Shown piece by piece: positions 1 to 9,973 of a stretch of DNA of 64,000 nt (positions are counted from its first letter, which is position 1; each line of letters begins with the position of its first letter). Source of the stretch: Spongilla lacustris (taxonomy: Eukaryota; Porifera; Demospongiae; Spongillida; Spongillidae). The notes beneath the pieces were generated by a model. It saw only the letters and a program-made list of their open reading frames with translations, ran no database searches and was not told where the DNA came from. The stretch covers positions 3,823,147 to 3,887,146 of the forward strand of contig OX442429.1 in NCBI GenBank assembly GCA_949361645.1. Direction: 5' to 3'. The translations under genes were made by a program, and so were the position numbers.

Positions 1-15
1 TATATGTAATTAGAT

Positions 16-29
16 TTACTAAGTAGTAA
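16..29. other. TTACTA-N2-TAGTAA inverted repeat (example)
   Basis: TTACTAAGTAGTAA has 6-bp inverted arms around AG. In other monomers only the centre changes: AC (TTACTAACTAGTAA, for example 911-924, which creates ACTAGT) or GC (TTACTAGCTAGTAA, for example in the monomer at 1775, a perfect 14-bp palindrome). A minority break the left arm, such as TTATTACGTAGTAA in the GTTAGG monomers and TTATTAAGTAGTAA. Confidence 0.88.
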
Positions 30-48
30 TGGTTTAATTATTAATAGT

Positions 49-50
49 CG
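49..50. other. Single conserved CpG of the monomer (example)
   Basis: GTCGTTATTATG holds the only CpG of the consensus monomer. It is TG in all TTATTGG monomers (for example 2002-2003) and CA in CTTACAGTCATT monomers (for example 53,638-53,639), both being the products expected from deamination of methylated CpG on one or the other strand. Extra CpGs occur only in variant families (CACGTA, TACGTA, AGACGTACC, ATACGAC). Confidence 0.8.
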
Positions 51-71
51 TTATTATGATTTTAATGATGC

Positions 72-79
72 TACATGTA
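72..79. other. TACATGTA palindrome in conserved core (example)
   Basis: A perfect 8-bp palindrome in the least variable part of the monomer, just upstream of TTGTGAATATCTCA. It is kept in most copies. The main exception is the ACACGTACTG family, where two T-to-C changes give CACGTACT. Other exceptions are TAATTGTA (from 2384) and the GACATG form (4338, 9153 and equivalents). Confidence 0.85.
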
Positions 80-118
80 TTGTGAATATCTCAGTTTAGA
101 AATAACACTAATTTTAAC

Positions 119-145
119 ATGGTTTATCATAAACCATTCAATGGT
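119..145. other. Overlapping inverted repeats in each monomer (example)
   Basis: Bases 119-137 read ATGGTTTATCATAAACCAT: two perfect 9-bp arms around a central C. Bases 133-145 read ACCATTCAATGGT: 6-bp arms around a central C. The two share 133-137, so a hairpin using one excludes the other. The pair recurs in most monomers of the window. Short dyads of this kind are known to be enriched in some centromeric satellites that lack CENP-B boxes; a role here is inference. Confidence 0.9.
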
Positions 146-177
146 AAATTAAATCTAATACACTCAGACATACCATC

Positions 178-356
178 TATATGTAGTTAGGTTTATTACG
201 TAGTAATGGTTTAATTATTGATAGTCGTTATTGTGATTTTAATGATACTACATGTATTGTGAATATCTCAGTTTAGAAATAACACTAATGGTTTAACATG
301 GTTTATCATAAACCATTCAATGGTAAATTAAATCTAATACACTCAGACATACCATC
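178..356. repeat. GTTAGGTTTATTACG header monomer type
   Basis: A variant monomer with GTTAGGTTTATTACGTAGTAA, ATTGATAG, GTCGTTATTGTG and GTTTAGAAATAAC. TACGTA replaces the centre of the TTACTA dyad and adds a CpG. It follows the GATGCTAC monomer at the start of every higher-order unit (178, 5337, 10152, 19046, 23319, 27244, 31521 and others, and near 60,000) and is doubled in units 5, 6 and 7. A close form with GTTAGATTT occurs at 1241 and equivalents. GTAGCTAG relatives occur near 52,877 and 56,790. Confidence 0.85.
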
Positions 357-535
357 TATATGTAATTAGATTTACTAAGTAGTAATGGTTTAATTATTAA
401 TAGTCGTTATTATGATTTTAATGATACTACATGTATTGTGAATATCTCAGTGAAGAAATAACACTAATGGTTTAACATGGTTTATCATAAACCATTCAAT
501 GGTAAATTAAATCTAATACACTCAGACATACCATC
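357..535. repeat. Reference-type monomer (179 bp)
   Basis: A full-length, near-consensus copy that serves as a ruler. In order it has TATATGTAATTAG, the inverted repeat TTACTAAGTAGTAA, AATGGTTTAATTATTAATAG, the single CpG in GTCGTTATTATG, the core with the 8-bp palindrome TACATGTA, TGTGAATATCTCAG, a variable GTGAAGAAATAACACT segment, a second AATGGTTTAA, the 19-bp inverted repeat ATGGTTTATCATAAACCAT, the overlapping ACCATTCAATGGT, and the conserved tail ending GACATACCATC. Near-identical copies recur, for example at 3562, 5516, 8381 and 10331. The alternative at the variable segment is GTTTAGAAATAAC or GTTTAGAAACAAC. Confidence 0.95.
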
Positions 536-714
536 TATATGTAATTAGATTTACTAAGTAGTAATGGTTTAATTAGTTACAGTCGTTATAATGATTTTAA
601 TGATTCTACATGTATTGTGAATATCTCAGTTTAGAAACAATACTTATGGTTTAACATGGTTTATCATAAACCAATCAATGGTAAATTAAATCTACTACAC
701 TCAGACAAACCATC
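536..714. repeat. GTTACAG / AACAATAC / CCAATC monomer type
   Basis: A variant with AATTAGTTACAGTCGTTATAATG, GTTTAGAAACAATACTTATGG and AACCAATCAATGG. The CCAATC change breaks the ACCATTCAATGGT dyad but leaves the 19-bp dyad intact. This copy also has GATTCTAC, CTACTACAC and AGACAAACC. A family with TAGCTAG (for example 1775-1953) shares the 3' half. Confidence 0.8.
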
Positions 715-1072
715 TATATGTAATTAGATTTACTAAGTAGTAATGGTTTAATTATTAATAGTCGTTATTATGACTTTAATGATTCTACATGTATTGTGAA
801 TATCTCAGTTTAGAAACAACATTTATGGTTTAACATGGTTTATCATAAACCATTCAAAGGTACATTAAATCTAATACACTCAGACATACCATCTATATGT
901 AGATAGATTTACTAACTAGTAATGGTTTAATTTGTTACAGTCGTTATTATGATTTTAATGATACTACATGTATTGTGAATATCTCAGTGAAGAAATAACA
1001 CTAATGGTTTAACATGGTTTATCATAAACCAATCAATGGTTAATTAAATCTAATTCACTCAGACATACCAAC

Positions 1073-1240
1073 TATATATAAATTGATTTACTAAGTAGTA
1101 ATGGTTTAATATTAATAGTCGTTATTATGATTTTAATGATACTGCATGTATTGTGAATATCTCATTGAAGAAATAACACTAATGGTTTAACATAAACCAT
1201 TCAATGGTAAATTAAATCTAATACACTCAGACATACCATC
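1073..1240. repeat. 10-bp-deletion monomer (168 bp), dyad kept
   Basis: Starts TATATATAAATTGATTT, has AATATTAATAG and GATACTGCATG, and reads AATGGTTTAACATAAACCATT. Compared with the full monomer, CATGGTTTAT is missing between the two direct ATGGTTTA copies. The product, ATGGTTTA-ACA-TAAACCAT, still has 8-bp inverted arms. Equivalent monomers recur near 4209, 9033, 11160, 14544, 30400, 32530, 35560, 40370, 42503, 45885, 60645 and 61350. The same deletion occurs in a second context (TATACGTAATTAAATTT monomers) near 17,740, 20,773, 22,013, 25,940 and 48,370. Confidence 0.88.
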
Positions 1241-1598
1241 TATATGTAGTTAGATTTATTACGTAGTAATGGTTTAATTATTGATAGTCGTTATTGTGAT
1301 TTTAATGATACTACATGTATTGTGAATATCTCAGTTTAGAAATAACACTAATGGTTTAACATGGTTTATCATAAACCATTCAATGGTAAATTAAATCTAA
1401 TACACTCAGACATACCATCTATATGTAATTAGATTTACTAAGTAGTAATGGTTTAATTATTAATAGTCGTTATTATGATTTTAATGATACTACATGTATT
1501 GTGAATATCTCAGTTTAGAAACAATACTTATGGTTTAACATGGTTTATCATAAACCAATCAACGGTAAATTAAATCTAATACACTCAGACATACCATC

Positions 1599-1774
1599 TA
1601 TATGTAATTAGATTTACTAAGTAGTAATGGTTTAATTATTAATAGTCGTTATTATGATTTTAATGATACTACATGTATTGTGAATATCTCAGTTTAGAAA
1701 CATTTATGGTTTAACATGGTTTATCATAAACCATTCAAAGGTACATTAAATCTAATACACTCAGACATACCATC
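1599..1774. repeat. AACATTT short monomer (176 bp)
   Basis: GTTTAGAAACATTTATGG in place of GTTTAGAAACAACATTTATGG, a 3-base loss, combined with CATTCAAAGGTACATTAAATC. CAAAGG disrupts the second dyad. It often precedes a GTAAGTAG/TTATTGG monomer (2670, 6948, 11933, 16017, 20116). The unshortened AACAACATTT form sits at 715, 3741 and equivalents. Confidence 0.85.
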
Positions 1775-1953
1775 TATATGTAGATAGATTTACTAGCTAG
1801 TAATGGTTTAATTAGTTACAGTCGTTATTATGATTTTAATGATACTACATGTATTGTGAATATCTCAGTTTAGAAACAATACTTATGGTTTAACATGGTT
1901 TATCATAAACCAATCAATGGTAAATTAAATCTAATACACTCAGACATACCATC

Positions 1954-2132
1954 TATATGTAATTAGATTTACTAAGTAGTTATTGGTTATTTATTAAAAG
2001 TTGTTATTATGATTTTAATGATACTACATGTATTGTGAATATCTCAGTGTAGAAATAGCACTAATGGTTTAACAAGGTTTATCATAAACCATTCAATGGT
2101 AAATTAAATCTAATACACTCAGACATACCATC
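1954..2132. repeat. Fused TTATTGG monomer of unit 1
   Basis: TATATGTAATTAG at the 5' end joined to TAGTTATTGGTTATTTATTAAAAGTTG, then GTGTAGAAATAGC and ACAAGG. In units 2, 3 and 4 the TTATTGG segment belongs to a monomer starting TATATGTAAGTAG and is preceded by a separate AATTAG/AACATTT monomer. Here that pair appears collapsed into one, with the join between about 1963 and 1981. The same fused monomer is at 33297-33475 in copy 2. The usual CpG is TG (GTTGTTATTATG). Confidence 0.78.
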
Positions 2133-2845
2133 TATACGTAATTAGATTTAATAAGTAGTAATGGTTTAATTATTAATAGTCGTTATTATGATTTTAATGA
2201 TACTACATGTATTGTGAATATCTCACTTTAGAAATAACACTATTGGTTTTACATGGTTTATCATAAACCATTCAATGGTAAATTAAATCTAATACACTCA
2301 GACATACCATCTATATGTAATTAGATTTACTAAGTAGTAATGGTTTAATAAGTTTCAGTCGTTATAATGATTTTAATGATACTAATTGTATTGTGAATAT
2401 CTCAGTTTAGAAACAATACTTATGGTTTAACATGGTTTATCATAAACTATTCAATGGTAAATTAAATCTAATACACTCAGACATACCACCTATATGTAGA
2501 TAGATTTACTAACTAGTAATGGTTTAATTAGTTACAGTCGTTATTATGATTGTAATGATACTACATGTATTGTGAATATCTCAGTTTAGAAACAATACTA
2601 ATGGTTTAACATGGTTTATCATAAACCAATCAATGGTAAATTAAATCTAATACACTCAGACATACCATCTATATGTAATTAGATTTACTAAGTAGTAATG
2701 GTTTAATTATTAATAGTCGTTATTATGATTTTAATGATACTACATGTATTGTGAATATCTCAGTTTAGAAACATTTATGGTTTAACATGGTTTATCATAA
2801 ACCATTCAAAGGTACATTAAATCTAATACACTCAGACATACCAAC

Positions 2846-3024
2846 TATATGTAAGTAGATTTACTAAGTAGTTATTGGTTATTTATTAAAAGTTGTTATT
2901 ATGATTTTAATGATACTACATGTATTGTGAATATCTCAGTGTAGAAATAGCACTAATGGTTTAACAAGGTTTATCATAAACCATTCAATGGTAAATTAAA
3001 TCTAATACACTCAGACATACCATC
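2846..3024. repeat. TTATTGG / AAATAGC monomer type, CpG lost
   Basis: TATATGTAAGTAG, TAGTTATTGGTTATTTATT, AAAAGTTGTTATTATG, GTGTAGAAATAGCACT and AACAAGGTTTATC. The monomer's single CpG is TG here, and ACAAGG unpairs the outer part of the 19-bp dyad. It recurs at 7125, 16193, 16908, 20295, 34189 and others. TTATTGGGTATTTATTAGAAG forms (near 12,840 and 18,180) and TTAATTTG forms (after 52,200) are sub-branches. Confidence 0.82.
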
Positions 3025-3203
3025 TATATGTAAATAGATTTACTAAGTAGTTATGGTTTAATTGTTAATATTCGTTATTATGATTTTAATGATACTACAT
3101 GTATTGTGAATATCTCAGTCTAGAAATAACACTAATGGTTTAACATGGTTTATCATAAACCATTCAATGGTAAATTAAATCTAATACACTCAGACATACC
3201 ATC

Positions 3204-3382
3204 TATATGTAGATAGATTTATTAAGTAGTAATGGTTTAATTATTAATAGTCGTTATTGTGATTTTAATGATACTACATGTATTGTGAATATCTCAGTTT
3301 AGAAACAACACTTATGGTTTAACATGGTTTATGATAAACCATTCAAAGGTACATTAAATCTAATACACTCAGACAAACCACA
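3204..3382. repeat. TTTATGATAAACC monomer type
   Basis: GATAG with TTTATTAAG, GTCGTTATTGTG, AACAACACTTATGG and ATGGTTTATGATAAACCAT. The centre of the 19-bp dyad is G instead of C, so both 9-bp arms stay perfect. It is the middle monomer of the closing trio of units (3204, 4801, 7840, 9614, 13174, 18510, 22783 and others). Confidence 0.85.
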
Positions 3383-3561
3383 TATATGTAAATAGATTTA
3401 GTAACTAGTAATGGTTTAATTATTGATAGTCGTTATTATGATTTTAATGATACTACACGTACTGTGAATATCTCAGAGTAGAAATAACCCTAATGGTTTA
3501 ACAAGGTTTATCATAAACAATTCAATGGTAAATTAAATCTAATACACTCAGACATACCATC
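3383..3561. repeat. ACACGTACTG / GAGTAG closing monomer type
   Basis: AAATAGATTTAGTAACTAG, GATACTACACGTACTGTGAATATC, CTCAGAGTAGAAATAAC, ACAAGG and AAACAATTC. Two T-to-C changes always travel together (ACATGTATTG to ACACGTACTG), abolishing TACATGTA and adding a CpG. It closes each higher-order unit. A sister form with GTGTAG follows CACATACATGTAAATAG (4622, 9438, 30806, 35965, 40780, 61760). Confidence 0.85.
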
Positions 3562-4266
3562 TATATGTAATTAGATTTACTAAGTAGTAATGGTTTAATT
3601 ATTAATAGTCGTTATTATGATTTTAATGATACTACATGTATTGTGAATATCTCAGTGAAGAAATAACACTAATGGTTTAACATGGTTTATCATAAACCAT
3701 TCAATGGTAAATTAAATCTAATACACTCAGACATACCATCTATATGTAATTAGATTTACTAAGTAGTAATGGTTTAATTATTAATAGTCGTTATTATGAT
3801 TTTAATGATACTACATGTATTGTGAATATCTCAGTTTAGAAACAACATTTATGGTTTAACATGGTTTATCATAAACCATTCAAAGGTACATTAAATCTAA
3901 TACACTCAGACATACCATCTATATGTAGATAGATTTACTAACTAGTAATGGTTTAATTTGTTACAGTCGTTATTATGATTTTAATGATACTACATGTATT
4001 GTGAATATCTCAGTGAAGAAATAACACTAATGGTTTAACATGGTTTATCATAAACCAATCAATGGTAAATTAAATCTAATTCACTCAGACATACCAACTA
4101 TATATAAATTGATTTACTAAGTAGTAATGGTTTAATATTAATAGTCGTTATTATGATTTTAATGATACTGCATGTATTGTGAATATCTCAGTGAAGAAAT
4201 AACACTAATGGTTTAACATAAACCATTCAATGGTAAATTAAATCTAATACACTCAGACATACCATC

Positions 4267-4445
4267 TATATGTAGATAGATTTACTAACTAGTAATGGTT
4301 AAATTTGTTACAGTCGTTATTATGATTTTAATGATACGACATGTATTGTGAATATCTCAGTGAAGAAATAACACTAATGGTTTAACATGGTTTATCATAA
4401 ACCATTCAATGGTAAATTAAATCAAATACACTTAGACATACCATC
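4267..4445. repeat. GGTTAAATTTG / ACGACATG monomer
   Basis: A marker monomer with GGTTAAATTTGTTACAG and GATACGACATG, found near 4297, 9112, 30482, 35640, 40455 and 60731 (GGTT position). It occurs only in units 1, 2 and 7 and their copies. Its restricted distribution made it useful for measuring offsets (4815, 5158, 31,343). The copy here and at 35,6xx ends CAAATACACTTAGAC; the others keep CACTCAGAC. Confidence 0.88.
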
Positions 4446-4621
4446 TATATATAGATTGATTTACTAAGTAGTAATGGTTTAATATTAATAGTCGTTATTA
4501 TGATTTTAATGATACTACATGTATTGTGAATATCTAAGTTTAGAAACAACACATTGTTTAACATGGTTTATCATAAACCATTCAATGGTAAATTAAATCT
4601 AATACACTCAGACATACCACA
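4446..4621. repeat. TATATATAGATTG / CTAAGTTTAG monomer (176 bp)
   Basis: CTATATATAGATTGATTT, AATATTAATAG, GTGAATATCTAAGTTTAG and AACAACACATTG. ATCTAAG instead of ATCTCAG is restricted to this family (near 9349, 14861, 30719, 46205, 60966, 61669). It has a TATATATA tract at its start, as does the 10-bp-deletion family. Confidence 0.8.
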
Positions 4622-5158
4622 TACATGTAAATAGATTTACTAAGTAGTAATGGTTTAATTATTAATAGTCGTTATTATGATTTTAATGATACTACACGTA
4701 CTGTGAATATCTCAGTGTAGAAATAACACTAATGGTTTAACAAGGTTTATCATAAACCATTCAATGGTAAATTAAATCTAATACACTCAGACATACCACC
4801 TATATGTAGATAGATTTATTAAGTAGTAATGGTTTAATTATTAATAGTCGTTATTGTGATTTTAATGATACTACATGTATTGTGAATATCTCAGTTTAGA
4901 AACAACACTTATGGTTTAACATGGTTTATGATAAACCATTCAAAGGTACATTAAATCTAATACACTCAGACATACCACATATATGTAAATAGATTTAGTA
5001 ACTAGTAATGGTTTAATTATTAATAGTCGTTATTATGATTTTAATGATACTACACGTACTGTGAATATCTCAGAGTAGAAATAACACTAATGGTTTAACA
5101 AAGTTTATCATAAATAATTCAATGGTAAATTAAATCTAATACACTCAGACATACCACC

Positions 5159-8100
5159 TATATGTAATTAGATTTACTAAGTAGTAATGGTTTAATTATT
5201 AATAGTCGTTATTATGATTTTAATGATGCTACATGTATTGTGAATATCTCACTTTAGAAATAACACTAATGGTTTAACATGGTTTATCATAAACCATTCA
5301 ATGGTAAATTAAATCTAATACACTCAGACATACCATCTATATGTAGTTAGGTTTATTACGTAGTAATGGTTTAATTATTGATAGTCGTTATTGTGATTTT
5401 AATGATACTACATGTATTGTGAATATCTCAGTTTAGAAATAACACTAATGGTTTAACATGGTTTATCATAAACCATTCAATGGTAAATTAAATCTAATAC
5501 ACTCAGACATACCATCTATATGTAATTAGATTTACTAAGTAGTAATGGTTTAATTATTAATAGTCGTTATTATGATTTTAATGATACTACATGTATTGTG
5601 AATATCTCAGTGAAGAAATAACACTAATGGTTTAACATGGTTTATCATAAACCATTCAATGGTAAATTAAATCTAATACACTCAGACATACCATCTATAT
5701 GTAATTAGATTTACTAAGTAGTAATGGTTTAATTAGTTACAGTCGTTATAATGATTTTAATGATTCTACATGTATTGTGAATATCTCAGTTTAGAAACAA
5801 TACTTATGGTTTAACATGGTTTATCATAAACCAATCAATGGTAAATTAAATCTACTACACTCAGACAAACCATCTATATGTAATTAGATTTACTAAGTAG
5901 TAATGGTTTAATTATTAATAGTCGTTATTATGATTTTAATGATACTACATGTATTGTGAATATCTCAGTTTAGAAACAACATTTATGGTTTAACATGGTT
6001 TATCATAAACCATTCAAAGGTACATTAAATCTAATACACTCAGACATACCATCTATATGTAGATAGATTTACTAACTAGTAATGGTTTAATTTGTTACAG
6101 TCGTTATTATGATTTTAATGATACTACATGTATTGTGAATATCTCAGTGAAGAAATAACACTAATGGTTTAACATGGTTTATCATAAACCAATCAATGGT
6201 TAATTAAATCTAATTCACTCAGACATACCAACTATATATAAATTGATTTACTAAGTAGTAATGGTTTAATATTAATAGTCGTTATTATGATTTTAATGAT
6301 ACTACATGTATTGTGAATATCTCAGTGAAGAAATAACACTATTGGTTTAACATGGTTTATCATAAACCATTCAATGGTAAATTAAATCTAATACACTCAG
6401 ACATACCATCTATATGTAATTAGATTTACTAAGTAGTAATGGTTTAATTAGTTACAGTCGTTATAATGATTTTAATGATACTACATGTATTGTGAATATC
6501 TCAGTTTAGAAACAATACTTATGGTTTAAAATGGTTTATCATAAACCAATCAATGGTAAATTAAATCTAATACACTCAGACATACCATCTATATGTAATT
6601 AGATTTACTAAGTAGTAATGGTTTAATTATTAATAGTCGTTATTATGATTTTAATGATACTACATGTATTGTGAATATCTCACTTTAGAAATAACACTAA
6701 TGGTTTAACATGGTTTATCATAAACCATTCAAAGGTACATTAAATCTAATACACTCAGACATACCATCTATATGTAGATAGATTTACTAGCTAGTAATGG
6801 TTTAATTAGTTACAGTCGTTATTATGATTTTAATGATACTACATGTATTGTGAATATCTCAGTTTAGAAACAATACTTATGGTTTAACATGGTTTATCAT
6901 AAACCAATCAATGGTAAATTAAATCTAATACACTCAGACATACCATCTATATGTAATTAGATTTACTAAGTAGTAATGGTTTAATTATTAATAGTCGTTA
7001 TTATGATTTTAATGATACTACATGTATTGTGAATATCTCAGTTTAGAAACATTTATGGTTTAACATGGTTTATCATAAACCATTCAAAGGTACATTAAAT
7101 CTAATACACTCAGACATACCAACTATATGTAAGTAGATTTACTAAGTAGTTATTGGTTATTTATTAAAAGTTGTTATTATGATTTTAATGATACTACATG
7201 TATTGTGAATATCTCAGTGTAGAAATAGCACTAATGGTTTAACAAGGTTTATCATAAACCATTCAATGGTAAATTAAATCTAATACACTCAGACATACCA
7301 TCTATATGTAGATAGATTTACTAACTAGTAATGGTTTAATTTGTTACAGTCGTTATTATGATTTTAATGATACTACATGTATTGTGAATATCTCAGTGAA
7401 GAAATAACACTAATGGTTTAACATGGTTTATCATAAACCAATCAATGGTTAATTAAATCTAATTTACTCAGACATACAAACTTTATGTAAATAGATTTAC
7501 TAAGTAGTTATGGTTTAATTGTTAAAAGTTGTTATTATGATTTTAATGATACTACATGTATTGTGAATATCTCAGTGTAGAAATAGCACTAATCGTTTAA
7601 CAAGGTTTATCACAAACCATTCAATGGTAAATTAAATCTAATACACTCAGACATACCATCTATATGTAAATAGATTTACTAAGTAGTTATGGTTTAATTG
7701 TTAATATTCGTTATTATGATTTTAATGATACTACATGTATTGTGAATATCTCAGTCTAGAAATAACACTAATGGTTTAACATGGTTTATCATAAACCATT
7801 CAATGGTAAATTAAATCTAATACACTCAGACATACCATCTATATGTAGATAGATTTATTAAGTAGTAATGGTTTAATTATTAATAGTCGTTATTGTGATT
7901 TTAATGATACTACATGTATTGTGAATATCTCAGTTTAGAAACAACACTTATGGTTTAACATGGTTTATGATAAACCATTCAAAGGTACATTAAATCTAAT
8001 ACACTCAGACAAACCACATATATGTAAATAGATTTAGTAACTAGTAATGGTTTAATTATTGATAGTCGTTATTATGATTTTAATGATACTACACGTACTG

Positions 8101-9973
8101 TGAATATCTCAGAGTAGAAATAACACTAATGGTTTAACAAGGTTTATCATAAACAATTCAATGGTAAATTAAATCTAATACACTCAGACATACCATCTAT
8201 ATGTAATTAGATTTACTAAGTAGTAATGGTTTAATTATTGATAGTCGTTATTATGATTTTAATGATGCTACATGTATTGTGAATATCTCACTTTAGAAAT
8301 AACACTAATGGTTTAACATGGTTTATCATAAACCATTCAATGGTAAATTAAATCTAATACACTCAGACATACCATCTATATGTAATTAGATTTACTAAGT
8401 AGTAATGGTTTAATTATTAATAGTCGTTATTATGATTTTAATGATACTACATGTATTGTGAATATCTCAGTGAAGAAATAACACTAATGGTTTAACATGG
8501 TTTATCATAAACCATTCAATGGTAAATTAAATCTAATACACTCAGACATACCATCTATATGTAATTAGATTTACTAAGTAGTAATGGTTTAATTATTAAT
8601 AGTCGTTATTATGATTTTAATGATACTACATGTATTGTGAATATCTCAGTTTAGAAACAACATTTATGGTTTAACATGGTTTATCATAAACCATTCAAAG
8701 GTACATTAAATCTAATACACTCAGACATACCATCTATATGTAGATAGATTTACTAACTAGTAATGGTTTAATTTGTTACAGTCGTTATTATGATTTTAAT
8801 GATACTACATGTATTGTGAATATCTCAGTGAAGAAATAACACTAATGGTTTAACATGGTTTATCATAAACCAATCAATGGTAAATTAAATCTAATTCACT
8901 CAGACATACCAACTATATATAAATTGATTTACTAAGTAGTAATGGTTTAATATTAATAGTCGTTATTATGATTTTAATGATACTGCATGTATTGTGAATA
9001 TCTCAGTGAAGAAATAACACTAATGGTTTAACATAAACCATTCAATGGTAAATTAAATCTAATACACTCAGACATACCATCTATATGTAGATAGATTTAC
9101 TAACTAGTAATGGTTAAATTTGTTACAGTCGTTATTATGATTTTAATGATACGACATGTATTGTGAATATCTCAGTGAAGAAATAACACTAATGGTTTAA
9201 CATGGTTTATCATAAACCATTCAATGGTAAATTAAATCAAATACACTCAGACATACCATCTATATATAGATTGATTTACTAAGTAGTAATGGTTTAATAT
9301 TAATAGTCGTTATTATGATTTTAATGATACTACATGTATTGTGAATATCTAAGTTTAGAAACAACACATTGTTTAACATGGTTTATCATAAACCATTCAA
9401 TGGTAAATTAAATCTAATACACTCAGACATACCACATACATGTAAATAGATTTACTAAGTAGTAATGGTTTAATTATTAATAGTCGTTATTATGATTTTA
9501 ATGATACTACACGTACTGTGAATATCTCAGTGTAGAAATAACACTAATGGTTTAACAAGGTTTATCATAAACCATTCAATGGTAAATTAAATCTAATACA
9601 CTCAGACATACCACCTATATGTAGATAGATTTATTAAGTAGTAATGGTTTAATTATTAATAGTCGTTATTGTGATTTTAATGATACTACATGTATTGTGA
9701 ATATCTCAGTTTAGAAACAACACTTATGGTTTAACATGGTTTATGATAAACCATTCAAAGGTACATTAAATCTAATACACTCAGACATACCACATATATG
9801 TAAATAGATTTAGTAACTAGTAATGGTTTAATTATTAATAGTCGTTATTATGATTTTAATGATACTACACGTACTGTGAATATCTCAGAGTAGAAATAAC
9901 ACTAATGGTTTAACAAAGTTTATCATAAATAATTCAATGGTAAATTAAATCTAATACACTCAGACATACCACC
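5159..9973. repeat. Higher-order unit 2 (27 monomers, 4815 bp)
   Basis: Same header as unit 1 (GATGCTAC at 5225, GTTAGG monomer at 5337). The first six monomers follow unit 1. It then differs: the monomer at 6232 has the TATATATAAATTG start but no 10-bp deletion and reads ATTGGTTTAACATGG; 6411 has AAAATGGTTTATC; and 7303-7660 hold AATTTACTCAGACATACAAAC and GTTAAAAGTTG. From the monomer at 8202 (ATTGATAG plus GATGCTAC) onward it runs parallel to the last third of unit 1, including the GGTTAAATTTG monomer at 9082, and closes with ACAAAGTTTATCATAAATAATTC. Confidence 0.85.

Larger units (their letters stand above)
1..5158. repeat. Higher-order unit 1 (29 monomers, 5158 bp)
   Basis: Starts with the GATGCTAC monomer (1) and the GTTAGGTTTATTACG monomer (178), the header shared by all units. 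Monomer starts: 1, 178, 357, 536, 715, 894, 1073, 1241, 1420, 1599, 1775, 1954, 2133, 2312, 2491, 2670, 2846, 3025, 3204, 3383, 3562, 3741, 3920, 4099, 4267, 4446, 4622, 4801, 4980. Private marks are CTAATTTTAAC in the first monomer (3 bp shorter), TGACTTTAATG at 771, and a fused monomer at 1954. It contains an internal closing trio (3025-3561: GTCTAG, TTTATGATAAACC and GAGTAG monomers) and then nine more monomers ending in a second, variant closing trio. Confidence 0.88.

Noticed and set aside
119..137. Bacterial-type terminator or operator from the inverted repeat
   Set aside because: The repeat lies in every monomer, has no T-run after it and no adjacent gene; its repetition is explained by the satellite.
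205..296. Monomer derived from a doubled ~90-bp half-unit
   Set aside because: AATGGTTTAA occurs twice about 82 bases apart (205 and 287), but the surrounding sequence of the two halves does not align convincingly beyond this motif.
3921..3970. Splice-acceptor-like TTTGTTACAG tracts
   Set aside because: They are part of a repeated monomer family with no coding sequence or matching donor context.
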